Positions 24,206 to 32,981 of a DNA stretch of 64,000 nucleotides are shown piece after piece (position 1 is the stretch's first letter; every line of letters begins with the position of its first letter). Under the pieces are notes generated by a model. That model made no database searches and was not told where the DNA came from. It saw only the letters and a program-made list of their open reading frames with translations. A program made the position numbers and the translations under genes. The stretch comes from JAIYDJ01 sp031400505 (GTDB lineage: Bacteria; Pseudomonadota; Alphaproteobacteria; Rhodobacterales; Rhodobacteraceae), in assembly GCA_031400505.1 (NCBI GenBank), contig JANNPZ010000068.1, forward strand, positions 107,993 through 171,992. The letters run 5' to 3'.

Positions 24206-25126
24206 ATGAGCAAGATCATCATCTCTTGTGCGATCACCGGGTCGATCCACACGCCGTCGATGTCGCCGCATTTGCCGATCACCGGGGCGCAGATTGCCGC
24301 ACAGGCGATCGAGGCGGCGCAGGCGGGGGCCGCGATCCTGCATCTGCATGCGCGCGATCCGGCGAACGGTCGGCCATCTGCAGACCCGGCGCATTGGGGG
24401 TTTCTGGGCGACATCAAGCGGTGCGGTGCGGTGATCAACATGACCACGGGCGGGTCGGCGGTGATGACGCTTGCGCAACGGCTGGCGGCCCCCATGCAGG
24501 CGGCCCCCGAGATGTGCAGCCTGAACATGGGGACAATGAACTTTGCCCTCTATCCAATGGTGGCGCGGGTCAAGCAGTGGCTTTACGACTGGGAAAGGCC
24601 ATTTTTGGAAGGCACCGACGATCTGGTGTTCAAGAACACGCCCCGCGACATCGCCCGTGTGCTGCATGAAATGGGCACACTGCGCGGGGCGCGGTTCGAG
24701 TTTGAATGCTACGACATCGGGCATCTGACGATGCTGAAGCATTTCGTGGATCGCGGCGCGGTCAAGGGACCGCTGTTCATCCAGTTCGTGTTTGGCGTGC
24801 TGGGCGGGATGGCGGCAGAACCTGACACACTGGTCTTGCTCAAACGGACGGCCGATCGGCTGTTTGGCGATGGCTATCAGTTTTCGGTGCTGGCGGCGGG
24901 TCGGGCGCAGGTCGCGATGGCCACGATGGCGGCGGCGATGGGGGGGCATGTGCGGGTCGGGCTGGAAGACAACCTTTATGTCGCGAAAGGTGTGCTGGCA
25001 CAGTCGAACGCGCAGCAAGTGCGGCTGATCCGTGGGATCGTCGAGGGGTTGGGGCGCGACGTCGCGAGCCCGGACGATGCGCGCGCGATGTTGGGCCTAA
25101 AAGGGTCCGGGGCGCTGGCATTTTGA
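24206..25126 (+). CDS. Beta-keto acid cleavage enzyme (BKACE, DUF849)
   Basis: A 306-residue TIM-barrel enzyme of the Kce family, which condenses a beta-keto acid with acetyl-CoA to give acetoacetate and a new acyl-CoA. Zinc ligands H46 and H48 are in ILHLHARDP; the GGHVRVGLEDN block supplies H248, R250 and metal-binding E254. Family members accept many beta-keto acids, including 3-keto-5-aminohexanoate and dehydrocarnitine. Its TGA overlaps the TTG start of the next gene. No CoA-transferase is adjacent, so the substrate must be inferred from the GNAT and deacetylase partners. Confidence 0.9.
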   Translation: MSKIIISCAITGSIHTPSMSPHLPITGAQIAAQAIEAAQAGAAILHLHARDPANGRPSADPAHWGFLGDIKRCGAVINMTTGGSAVMTLAQRLAAPMQAAPEMCSLNMGTMNFALYPMVARVKQWLYDWERPFLEGTDDLVFKNTPRDIARVLHEMGTLRGARFEFECYDIGHLTMLKHFVDRGAVKGPLFIQFVFGVLGGMAAEPDTLVLLKRTADRLFGDGYQFSVLAAGRAQVAMATMAAAMGGHVRVGLEDNLYVAKGVLAQSNAQQVRLIRGIVEGLGRDVASPDDARAMLGLKGSGALAF

Positions 25127-25575
25127 TCTATCGCGCGGCAGAAATCGCCGACATTTCAACGCTGCGGGCGATGCTTTCCGAACTTGCCACCCATGAGGGC
25201 GGCAGTTCGGTCGGTTCCGAGGCTGCATTGTCAGAGCATGGGTTCGGCGCGCGGCGGCTGTTTTTCGCCGTTCTGTGCGAGAATCCCCGGCCCTGTGGCA
25301 TGGCGATCTACTACCCAGACTTTTCGACGCATCGCGGTCAGCCGGGGGTCTATGTGCAGGATCTGTTCGTGGACCGCACAGCCCGGGGCACGGGTGTGGG
25401 GCGTGGTCTGCTTGCCGCCGTCATGCGTTTGCAGGACTGGGATGCGCAGTACCTGACACTGGGGGTCAGCCCTGACAACGCGGTGGCATTGGCGTTCTAT
25501 GCGCGTTGCGGTTTCCGGGCGCGGGGCTATCGGTTCATGATAATGGATGGCGAAAAGTTGGCGGCATTGAAATGA
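25123..25575 (+). CDS. GNAT-family N-acetyltransferase
   Basis: A 150-residue acetyltransferase with the acetyl-CoA loop RTARGTGVGRGLL and C-terminal NAVALAFYARCGFRARGYRF, typical of single-domain amine acetyltransferases in the spermidine/thialysine group. Start is TTG at 25123, overlapping the BKACE stop in TTGA; its own TGA overlaps the deacetylase ATG. Both overlaps argue for stoichiometric translation. Acceptor likely a small amine given the neighbours, but not shown. Confidence 0.85.
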   Translation: MIYRAAEIADISTLRAMLSELATHEGGSSVGSEAALSEHGFGARRLFFAVLCENPRPCGMAIYYPDFSTHRGQPGVYVQDLFVDRTARGTGVGRGLLAAVMRLQDWDAQYLTLGVSPDNAVALAFYARCGFRARGYRFMIMDGEKLAALK

Positions 25576-26588
25576 AATGTATTTTCGACGACGTCCAGCG
25601 GACGCATGATCCGCAATTCTTCATGTCGTCCGGCGCGCAGCGCCCTTGCCCCGAACAGCCCGCGCGGGTGGACGCCTTGCTGCGCGGTGTGGCAATCGCG
25701 GGGCTGGAGGTGGTGCAGCCGGTTGATATCGGGATCGGACCGATCGCCGCCGTTCACCCCGACCGGTATCTGTCTTTTCTGCGCACGATCCACACACGGT
25801 GGTCGCGCATTGACGGGGCAAGCGCCGAAGTCATTCCCAATATCCATCCGGATCATCGCAATGTGGGCTATCCGTTGTCTGCGGTCGGACAAGCCGGGTT
25901 TCACATGACCGATACCTCGTGTCCGATTTCAGGGACGACATGGGGGGCTGCCTATGCGAGCGCGCAATCGGCCATCGGGGCCGCCGATCAGGTGCTGGGC
26001 GGCGCGAGGGCTGCCTATGCGCTGTGCCGCCCGCCCGGCCATCACGCATTCGCGGAACAGGCCGGAGGGTTTTGCTATCTTAACAACGCGGCGATTGCAG
26101 CGCAAAGGTTGCGGGATGCAGGGCGGCGGGTCGCCATTCTTGATGTCGATGTTCATCACGGCAATGGCACGCAGGGAATTTTCTATGCGCGTGGCGATGT
26201 CGTGACCATATCGATCCATGCGCATCCGGAACGTTTCTATCCGTTTTTCTGGGGCTATGCAGATGAAATCGGGACGGGTCCCGGGCTGGGCGCGAACCTG
26301 AACCTGCCGTTGCCGCGCGGGACAGGCGATGCGGCGTTTCTTGCGGCTGTTGATACGGGCCTGCACCGGGTGAGCAATTGCGGGGCCGACATTTTGGTGC
26401 TGGCGCTGGGGCTCGATGCATTTGCGGGGGATCCGTTCGCGGGAATGGCGGTGACGACAGGCGGCTTTGCGGCTGTGGGGCAGGCTGTGGCGGATTTGGG
26501 GTTGCCTTGCGTGATCGTGCAGGAGGGCGGTTATCTGTCACCAGAGTTGGGGGATAATCTGGCAGCGGTTCTGGCTGGATGGCGATAG
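25572..26588 (+). CDS. Acetylpolyamine amidohydrolase-like deacetylase (HDAC family)
   Basis: Zinc deacetylase of 338 residues. The catalytic pair H157-H158 lies in RPPGHHAFAE, zinc ligands D193 and H195 in LDVDVHHGNGT, and the third ligand D282 in LALGLDAFAGDPF. Positions and length match Mycoplana acetylpolyamine amidohydrolase within a few residues, and FYPFFWGYADE also resembles it. It would remove acetyl groups from acetylated polyamines or related amines. ATGA coupling to the GNAT places both acetylation and deacetylation in one operon. Confidence 0.88.
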   Translation: MKCIFDDVQRTHDPQFFMSSGAQRPCPEQPARVDALLRGVAIAGLEVVQPVDIGIGPIAAVHPDRYLSFLRTIHTRWSRIDGASAEVIPNIHPDHRNVGYPLSAVGQAGFHMTDTSCPISGTTWGAAYASAQSAIGAADQVLGGARAAYALCRPPGHHAFAEQAGGFCYLNNAAIAAQRLRDAGRRVAILDVDVHHGNGTQGIFYARGDVVTISIHAHPERFYPFFWGYADEIGTGPGLGANLNLPLPRGTGDAAFLAAVDTGLHRVSNCGADILVLALGLDAFAGDPFAGMAVTTGGFAAVGQAVADLGLPCVIVQEGGYLSPELGDNLAAVLAGWR

Positions 26589-26831
26589 CCCGGCCGGGCA
26601 GATGATCGCGCAGTTCCCAGTTCCAGCAGTCGTCATCGCCCGCAATCGGGGTGTTGCCAGACCCGCCCACCGCCCGCAAGTTGGCCTGGCATCTGCAAGT
26701 TGCCGCGCGCCTGCACGCAGGTTGGCGCAGCGGAGCGGTTCGGTCGCGCCAAGGGTCGGGGTTTTGCATTGCATCAGGTGTGCGCGTGTCAGGGGCGCCG
26801 ACGTTGCCCTTATCCCGGCGGTCGCGCCCCG

Positions 26832-28247
26832 TCACGCCAAGGCAGGTCCGGTCAGCCGCTCTGGCAACCGGATCACCGACACCGAGCAATGTGCCTCTGC
26901 GACCACCTGACTCGACACCGAACCCAGATAGCGGCGGCCTTGCGAATGTCCGCGCGCACCCATCAGGATGTGATCGACATGCGTGTGCGTGGCATAGTCG
27001 ATGATCGCTTGTCCGGGATCGGGACCCTCCAGAATGGTGTAGGTCAGCAGGTGATCCGGCATGTCGAGCGAGGCCGCCCAGTCTTTCAGCGCCACCAGCC
27101 GCGCCACATGCAGCGAGTTGCCGTCTTGATCCGTTGTCACATCAATACCGATCCGGGCGGTTTTGACCACGTTGACACATGCCACCCGCGCGTCGGGTTC
27201 GATCACGAGCATCCGCTTGACCGACCGCAGCAGATGACCCGCGAGCGCCTCCATGTCCGGCGACAAATCCACCGCGACCAACAGGATCGGCGCGCGGTCG
27301 ATCTGGGCTTGCATGCCCTTGGGTGGGGCGAAACCCTTTATCTTTCGCATTTTTCGCCAGCGATAGAAGACAGTCACTGCACTGTCCTGGCGGTTGCGAC
27401 GCGCGCGGTCAGTCAGGGTGACTTGCGCGGGGCGTTGCAGGTCGAACAGCATTTGCGCGGCGGATTGATAGCGACGCGCGGGGTCCACCTCCAGCGCGCG
27501 CAGGATGATCTCCTGCATCCATTCGGGGATGGCGGGATCATGGGCACGCGGTGGCACCGGGTCACGCCACAAACGCCGACGCACGCCGCGCAGCTTTTCC
27601 GGCTGCCCGAACGGCATCCGTCCGGTCGCCAGTTCATAGATCATGACCCCAAGCGCAAAGATGTCCGAGCGCAAGTCATCCCGGCACCGCAGGAATTGCT
27701 CGGGCGCGATATAGGGATAGGTGCCCATCGGAATCGCGAATTCCTCTGCAAGAAGGTCGGGCAGCAGATCGTGCCGGGACAGGCCAAAGTCGATCAGGAC
27801 CATTTCGCCGGTCGCGCGTTGCAGGATGTTTGCAGGCTTCAGGTCCAGATGAATGACGTGCTGCTTGTGCAGGTCGTGCAGGGCAGCCGTCATGCGGGCG
27901 GCGACTTCGACCACTTCGGACAACGGACGGGGCGCGGATTTGTAAAGCTGCAGCAGCGACATGCCGGGTATCCGTTCTGTCACGATATAGGGCAGCGCAG
28001 AAAAGTCCCCGACCCCCATCACACGCGGAACATGGGGGCCGGTCAGGCGCGGCATGATCATCTGTTCCACCTCGAAGCCGACGATGGTCGGGCCATCATC
28101 GCCATCAAGGATGGTTGGCACCTTCATCACCATCGGGGTGCGGTAAAGCGGGTGGGTCACCTCCCAGATGCTGGCAAAGCCGCCCTTGTGCAGGCGGGGG
28201 CCCAGAGTGAAGCCATTGATTTCAAATCCTTCCGCGGGGCGGCGCAT
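26832..28247 (-). CDS. Ser/Thr protein kinase fused to a universal stress protein domain
   Basis: A 471-residue cytoplasmic fusion. Residues 10-275 form a Hanks-type kinase: Gly-rich loop LHKGGFASIWEV, lysine K42, catalytic loop HLDLKPANIL with D135, and DFG at 153-155. Residues from about 318 form a USP domain ending with the nucleotide-binding GARGHSQGRRYLG and GS residues. There is no transmembrane segment, unlike PknB-type kinases. It begins four bases after the metallophosphoesterase stop, so a kinase/phosphatase pair is translated together. The USP part may sense ATP or stress and set kinase activity. No gene is seen in the 243 bases after its stop. Confidence 0.9.
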   Translation of the reverse strand: MRRPAEGFEINGFTLGPRLHKGGFASIWEVTHPLYRTPMVMKVPTILDGDDGPTIVGFEVEQMIMPRLTGPHVPRVMGVGDFSALPYIVTERIPGMSLLQLYKSAPRPLSEVVEVAARMTAALHDLHKQHVIHLDLKPANILQRATGEMVLIDFGLSRHDLLPDLLAEEFAIPMGTYPYIAPEQFLRCRDDLRSDIFALGVMIYELATGRMPFGQPEKLRGVRRRLWRDPVPPRAHDPAIPEWMQEIILRALEVDPARRYQSAAQMLFDLQRPAQVTLTDRARRNRQDSAVTVFYRWRKMRKIKGFAPPKGMQAQIDRAPILLVAVDLSPDMEALAGHLLRSVKRMLVIEPDARVACVNVVKTARIGIDVTTDQDGNSLHVARLVALKDWAASLDMPDHLLTYTILEGPDPGQAIIDYATHTHVDHILMGARGHSQGRRYLGSVSSQVVAEAHCSVSVIRLPERLTGPALA

Positions 28248-28251
28248 CTGA

Positions 28252-28992
28252 TCAGTCTCCGGTCATCAGACGCGAGGCCAGAGCCTCGGGCAGGCCGGCC
28301 GCGCGCAGTTTGGCCGCGGTGCTGGCGCAGTCATAAAGCGTGCGGCGAAAGATCAATTCGTTCGTGACGGTATCGAAGATCGCATATCCGGCCGCGGGAT
28401 TGTGGTCGCGCGGCTGACCCACCGACCCCACCACCGCCAGCCAGCGTCGCGACCGGATCAAAGGCAGCGCGAGGCCCGGCCTGATCTGCTGTTGGCGCAC
28501 CGTGCCCTTGATGTCGCAACTGACCAGCATCGGCACGTGCACGTGACCGCAAAAGATCACCCGGGCGCGGGTTGCGCCAAAACTGCCCAAGGCGGACAGG
28601 TCCGAGGTTACATAGATCCAGTCACCGGGGCTATTGGCGCTGGCATGCACAAACAGCAGGTCGTCAAGATCGGCCACAAGCGGCAGGTTCGCGAGAAATG
28701 TCCGCTGCGCCTCTTTCAGCCGGGGCTTTGTCCAATCAATCGCCCGGCGCGCCAGCGTGCCCATCCATTCGGTCGTATTCGCGGCCGCGCTGTCGTGGTT
28801 GCCCTTGACCGCCAACGCCCCCGCCGCCACAAGGTCCATCGCCCGGTCGCTGCACCATTCGGGGTCCGGGCCATAGCCGACAATATCGCCCAACAGCACA
28901 ATCCGGTCGATTGCACGCGCCTCGATGTCGGTCAGTACGGCGGCAAACGCCTCGCGATTGCCGTGGATGTCGGTCAGGATGGCCAGCCGCAT
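28252..28992 (-). CDS. Calcineurin-like metallophosphoesterase
   Basis: A 246-residue phosphoesterase with the full motif series: TDIHGN, LGDIVGYGPDP, VKGNHDSA, VHASANSP and CGHVHVP. This YfcE/ApaH-like group contains phosphodiesterases and protein phosphatases of PrpA type. Coupled to the kinase-USP gene downstream, so it may reverse kinase action, an inference from adjacency. The GGAGAC near its own 3' end serves as the ribosome binding site of the kinase. Confidence 0.87.
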   Translation of the reverse strand: MRLAILTDIHGNREAFAAVLTDIEARAIDRIVLLGDIVGYGPDPEWCSDRAMDLVAAGALAVKGNHDSAAANTTEWMGTLARRAIDWTKPRLKEAQRTFLANLPLVADLDDLLFVHASANSPGDWIYVTSDLSALGSFGATRARVIFCGHVHVPMLVSCDIKGTVRQQQIRPGLALPLIRSRRWLAVVGSVGQPRDHNPAAGYAIFDTVTNELIFRRTLYDCASTAAKLRAAGLPEALASRLMTGD

Positions 28993-29059
28993 ATGCGCCC
29001 CGTTCTGCGTTGCCTGAAACAGTCTAGGCGGAAGGGCGGGCAGGCAACAATGCGCTATG

Positions 29060-30358
29060 TCAAACCATCGCCGGGGTATGCTCCGGTTTTCCGACCCCGC
29101 GATTTCGCTGATATCTGACATGGCCAAGGTCAGAGGCGTCGATATCGGTTGCCCGCCCCGAGATCATATCGGCCAGAACTCGCCCCGAACCCGCTGCCAT
29201 CGTCCAGCCCAAGGTGCCATGGCCGGTGTTCAAGAACAGGTTCGACCGGGTCGAACGACCGATGATTGGCGTCCCGTCCGGCGTCATCGGGCGTAGTCCG
29301 CTCCAGAATGTGGCCTTGGATTGATCCCCCGCGCCGCCGAACAGATCTTCGACCGAATGCTGTAACGTGGCGCGCCGCCGTTCGTGCAGCGTGTTGTTGA
29401 AGCCCGAGATTTCGGCCATCCCGCCGACCCGGATACGGTCACCCAGCCGCGTGATGGCGATCTTGAACGTCTCGTCCATCACGGTGCTAACGGGCGCGCG
29501 GGCGGCATCGATGATTGGCACGGTGATCGAATAGCCCTTCACCGGATAGACCGGCAGTCGCATGCCAAATGGCCGCGCGAGCACCGGGGAATAACTGCCA
29601 AGGGCCAGCACAAAGGCATCGGCGGTCAACCGGCCCGCGCTAGTGTGAACGGCGGTGATGCGGTTGCCGTCTTGTTCCAGCCGATCAATCGCAGTTCCAT
29701 AGCGGAAGGTCACGCCTTCCGCCTGCGCCATGGCGGCCAGCCGGTTGGTGAAGATGTGGCAATCGCCGGTTTCATCGCCGGGCAAGCGCAAGCCCCCGGC
29801 AATCTTGGCGCGGTTCGGGGCAAGGCCCGGCTCGGCAGCAATGCACTGATCGGCGTCCAGCACCTCGAACGGGACGCCATCCGCCTTCAGAACCTTGATA
29901 TCCTTGTAGGCCGCATCTACTTGTTTTTGCGTGCGAAACAGCTGCAGCGTGCCTTGCGTACGTTCGTCATAGGTAATCCCGGTGCTGGCACGCAGGTCGC
30001 GCAGAACGTCGCGAGAGTATTCCGCCAACCGCACCATCCTGCCTTTGTTGATCGCATAGGCGGTGCTGTTGCAGTTCAACAGCATCCGCGCCACCCATTC
30101 GATCTTGGCAAAATCGGGACGGGTGTTGATGATCAGGGGCGCATGGTTCATGAAAAGCCATTTCACCGCCTTGGCAGGGATGCCCGGTGCGGCCCAGGGG
30201 CTGGCATAGCCGGGGCTGATCTCGCCCGCGTTGGCAAAGCTCGTCTCGAGCGCAGGCCCTGGCTGGCGGTCGATCACTGTGACCTCGTGTCCGGCTTGCA
30301 CCAGATACCAGGCCGAAGTGACGCCGATAACCCCGGCCCCAAGAATGATGATCCGCAT
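29060..30358 (-). CDS. dadA: D-amino acid dehydrogenase small subunit
   Basis: FAD enzyme of 432 residues that oxidatively deaminates D-amino acids, above all D-alanine, passing electrons to the membrane. The N-terminal IIILGAGVIGVTSAWYL is the dinucleotide fold, followed by FANAGEISPGYASPWAAPG, a DadA hallmark, and the C-terminal GLRPMTPDGTPIIG and LFLNTGHGTLGWTMAAGSG. The ATG at 30358 begins the fold. No alanine racemase gene is adjacent. The upstream region carries repeated TTCTGC/GCAGAA boxes that may bind a regulator. Confidence 0.93.
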   Translation of the reverse strand: MRIIILGAGVIGVTSAWYLVQAGHEVTVIDRQPGPALETSFANAGEISPGYASPWAAPGIPAKAVKWLFMNHAPLIINTRPDFAKIEWVARMLLNCNSTAYAINKGRMVRLAEYSRDVLRDLRASTGITYDERTQGTLQLFRTQKQVDAAYKDIKVLKADGVPFEVLDADQCIAAEPGLAPNRAKIAGGLRLPGDETGDCHIFTNRLAAMAQAEGVTFRYGTAIDRLEQDGNRITAVHTSAGRLTADAFVLALGSYSPVLARPFGMRLPVYPVKGYSITVPIIDAARAPVSTVMDETFKIAITRLGDRIRVGGMAEISGFNNTLHERRRATLQHSVEDLFGGAGDQSKATFWSGLRPMTPDGTPIIGRSTRSNLFLNTGHGTLGWTMAAGSGRVLADMISGRATDIDASDLGHVRYQRNRGVGKPEHTPAMV

Positions 30359-30427
30359 GACCTGCTCCCGCGCTGCGCTCCCGGAAACATAGCCTGCCCC
30401 CCGCGCAACATCTTGGGAAAGATCGCC

Positions 30428-30483
30428 AGAATCTGCCGCGTTCTGCGAATTTATCTGCGAAAATGGCAGAATTTTCCGCAGAA
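30428..30483. promoter_or_regulatory. Repeated TTCTGC/GCAGAA boxes upstream of dadA
   Basis: Five related half-sites follow one another: AGAATCTGC (from 30428), TTCTGCGAA (30441), ATCTGCGAA (30453), GGCAGAA (30465) and CGCAGAA (30477-30483). The outer TTCTGCG and CGCAGAA are exact inverted repeats. Spacing of about 12 bases suggests binding of an oligomer on one DNA face, as Lrp/AsnC proteins do. It lies 70-125 bases before dadA. Confidence 0.5.
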
Positions 30484-30539
30484 ATCCGCATGGATTTCGC
30501 AAATGATCGAAGACATGGCGAAAGGAAGAGCAGAGTTTA

Positions 30540-30573
30540 CCGGGGCCATCGCGCAGATGGTCCCGGTTTTTTT
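30540..30573 (+). terminator. Intrinsic terminator on + strand with no assigned gene
   Basis: CCGGGGCCATC (30540-30550), loop GCGCA, GATGGTCCCGG (30556-30566), then seven T (30567-30573). The stem is 11 bp with one G-U pair, which would be an A-C mismatch in the opposite strand, and only the + strand has a U-tract. The genes on either side (dadA, pnp) are both on the minus strand. A short + strand RNA starting between about 30360 and 30500 is implied. Confidence 0.7.
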
Positions 30574-30581
30574 CGCCGGGC

Positions 30582-32714
30582 CTATGCCTCGGCTGCGGCT
30601 TCGGTGATTTCCAGGCCGGTTTCCTGATCAACCATCTTCATGCCCAGCTTGACCTTGCCGCGATCGTCAAAGCCCAAGAGTTTCACCTTGACCTCCTGGC
30701 CTTCCTTGAGCGCCTCGTTCGGGTGGCTCAGGCGCTTGTTGGCGATCTGGGACACGTGCACCAGACCGTCGCGCTTGCCGAAGAAGGTCACGAAAGCCCC
30801 AAAATCGACCAGCTTGACCACGCGGCCGGTGTAGATCTGCCCCTCTTCGGGTTCGGCCACGATCGACCAGATCATGTCATAGGCCTTCTTGATGGCCTTC
30901 TGGTCGTTCGACGCAATCTTGATCACGCCGTCGTCGTTGATATCGACCTTGGCACCGCTGGTTTCCACGATCTCGCGGATGACCTTGCCGCCCGACCCAA
31001 TCACTTCGCGGATCTTGTCGGTGGGGATCTGCAGCGTCTCGATCTTGGGCGCGTATTGGCTGAACGCCTGGGCGCTCGTCAGCGATTTCGCCATTTCGCC
31101 CAAGATGTGCAGCCGGCCATCGCGGGCCTGCGCCAGCGCCTGCTCCATGATGTCGGGGGTGATCCCGGCAATCTTGATGTCCATTTGCAGGCTGGTGATG
31201 CCCTTTTCGGTGCCCGCCACCTTGAAATCCATGTCGCCCAAGTGATCCTCGTCGCCAAGGATATCGGTCAGCACGGCAAAGCGGCCGTCATCTTCAAGGA
31301 TCAGACCCATCGCCACACCGGCAACCGGCGCTTTCAACGGCACACCCGCATCCATCATCGACAGCGACCCGCCGCAGACCGAAGCCATCGAGGACGAGCC
31401 GTTGCTTTCGGTGATCTCGGACACGACGCGGATAGTATAGGGGAAGTCGGTGGCCGCAGGCAAAACCGCCTGCAACGCGCGCCATGCCAGCTTGCCGTGG
31501 CCGATCTCGCGACGGCCCGGACTGCCCACCCGACCCACTTCACCGACCGAATAGGGCGGGAAGTTGTAGTGCAAGAGGAAATTCGACCGGCTGTTGCCGT
31601 GCAGGGCGTCGATGATCTGTTCATCCTCTCCCGTCCCCAGCGTCGTCACCACCAGCCCCTGGGTTTCCCCACGGGTGAACAAGGCCGAGCCATGGGTGCG
31701 CGGCAGCACGCCGGTTTCACAAGTGATCGCGCGGACGGTCGCATTGTCGCGTCCGTCGATGCGGGCACCACCGTTGATGATGTCACCGCGCAGGATCGAG
31801 GATTCCAGCTGCTTGATCGCCGAGCCGAGGTTGCTGTCCTTCAGGTCTTCTTCCGGCAGCTTGGCCTTGATCGCGTCCACTGTCGCGTCGATGGCATTGG
31901 TGCGTTCCTGCTTGTCACGCAGGGCAAAGGCCGCGCGCATCAGGACTTCACCGACTGACTTCACGCGGGCGTAAAGCGCGCTGAAATCTGGGGGCGAGAA
32001 GTCGAAGGGTTCCTTGGCGCAATCCTCGGCGAAGTCCATTATCATGTCGATCACCGGCTGCATCGCGGCATGGCCGAACTTGACCGCACCCAGCATCTCG
32101 GCCTCGGTCAGCTCATAGGCTTCGGATTCCACCATCATCACGGCGTCCTTGGTGCCCGCGATAACCAGATCCAGCCGCTGGTCGGGGTTGCTGCGCAGCC
32201 CCTGCATGTCATCAACGGTCGGGTTCAGGACATATTCCCCACCCGAGAACCCGACGCGTGCAGCCCCGATCGGCCCCATGAACGGCACGCCCGAAATCGT
32301 CAGCGCGGCGCTGGCTGCGATCATCGCGACGATATCGGGCTCATTCTCAAGGTCGTGGGACAGAACGGTGCACATCACCAGCACTTCGTTCTTGAACCCA
32401 TCAACGAACAGCGGGCGGCAGGGGCGGTCGATCAGACGCGAGGTCAGCGTCTCTTTCTCGCTCGGACGCGCTTCACGCTTGAAGAACCCGCCGGGGATCT
32501 TGCCGGCGGCATAGTATTTTTCCTGATAGTGCACGGTCAGCGGAAAGAAATCCTGCCCCGGCTTGGCGGATTTGGCGAAGGTCACGTTCGCCATCACGCT
32601 GGTTTCCCCCAGCGTCGCGATCACGGTGCCATCGGCCTGCCGCGCAATCTTTCCCGATTCCAGGGTCAGCGTATCACGCCCCCACTGGATGGATTTCGTC
32701 GTCACATTGAACAT
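30582..32714 (-). CDS. pnp: Polyribonucleotide nucleotidyltransferase
   Basis: Phosphorolytic 3'-5' exoribonuclease of the degradosome, 710 residues. Two RNase PH domains are separated by an all-alpha domain; the second contains GSSSMASVCGGSLSMMDAGV and the active-site DILGDEDHLGDMDFK. A KH domain (IREVIGSGGKVIREIVE) and an S1 domain (GAFVTFFGKRDGLVHVSQ) follow. AGAGGG precedes the ATG at 32714. In most proteobacteria pnp directly follows rpsO; here nearly 6.7 kb with two cyclase genes intervene, so it must have its own promoter in the 267 bases upstream. Confidence 0.97.
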   Translation of the reverse strand: MFNVTTKSIQWGRDTLTLESGKIARQADGTVIATLGETSVMANVTFAKSAKPGQDFFPLTVHYQEKYYAAGKIPGGFFKREARPSEKETLTSRLIDRPCRPLFVDGFKNEVLVMCTVLSHDLENEPDIVAMIAASAALTISGVPFMGPIGAARVGFSGGEYVLNPTVDDMQGLRSNPDQRLDLVIAGTKDAVMMVESEAYELTEAEMLGAVKFGHAAMQPVIDMIMDFAEDCAKEPFDFSPPDFSALYARVKSVGEVLMRAAFALRDKQERTNAIDATVDAIKAKLPEEDLKDSNLGSAIKQLESSILRGDIINGGARIDGRDNATVRAITCETGVLPRTHGSALFTRGETQGLVVTTLGTGEDEQIIDALHGNSRSNFLLHYNFPPYSVGEVGRVGSPGRREIGHGKLAWRALQAVLPAATDFPYTIRVVSEITESNGSSSMASVCGGSLSMMDAGVPLKAPVAGVAMGLILEDDGRFAVLTDILGDEDHLGDMDFKVAGTEKGITSLQMDIKIAGITPDIMEQALAQARDGRLHILGEMAKSLTSAQAFSQYAPKIETLQIPTDKIREVIGSGGKVIREIVETSGAKVDINDDGVIKIASNDQKAIKKAYDMIWSIVAEPEEGQIYTGRVVKLVDFGAFVTFFGKRDGLVHVSQIANKRLSHPNEALKEGQEVKVKLLGFDDRGKVKLGMKMVDQETGLEITEAAAEA

Positions 32715-32981
32715 CTGTCGTTTCCCTCTGGAAGCACCCACAGCCCCTTGGCTCGTGTCTTCCCCAAACATCGCGGCCCCATTGCCGCCGCCCCCTATCC
32801 TTTGCATGTGGCCGGGGGCATGGCCGCACATCGCAGATGGGGGGGCGTTACAGGAAAAAGCAGGGATTGGGAAGGGTGGTGATCGCGGGGCGGAAATCGC
32901 GGGCTGCCGGGTTCAAAACCATTGGTCACACCCCGCCTGACGCTTTAGGGTGCCGGAAATGCCGTTCCCGGAGCAAAGCCT

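Noticed and set aside
23054..25018. Long minus-strand frame opposite the EEP protein and BKACE genes
   Set aside because: Both sense genes have full catalytic motifs; the antisense product is His/Arg/Pro-rich without family features.
26589..26831. Open frames in the gap between the deacetylase and kinase genes
   Set aside because: Minus-strand frames there have no ribosome binding site and no similarity that I recognise. A decayed gene remnant is possible but cannot be supported.
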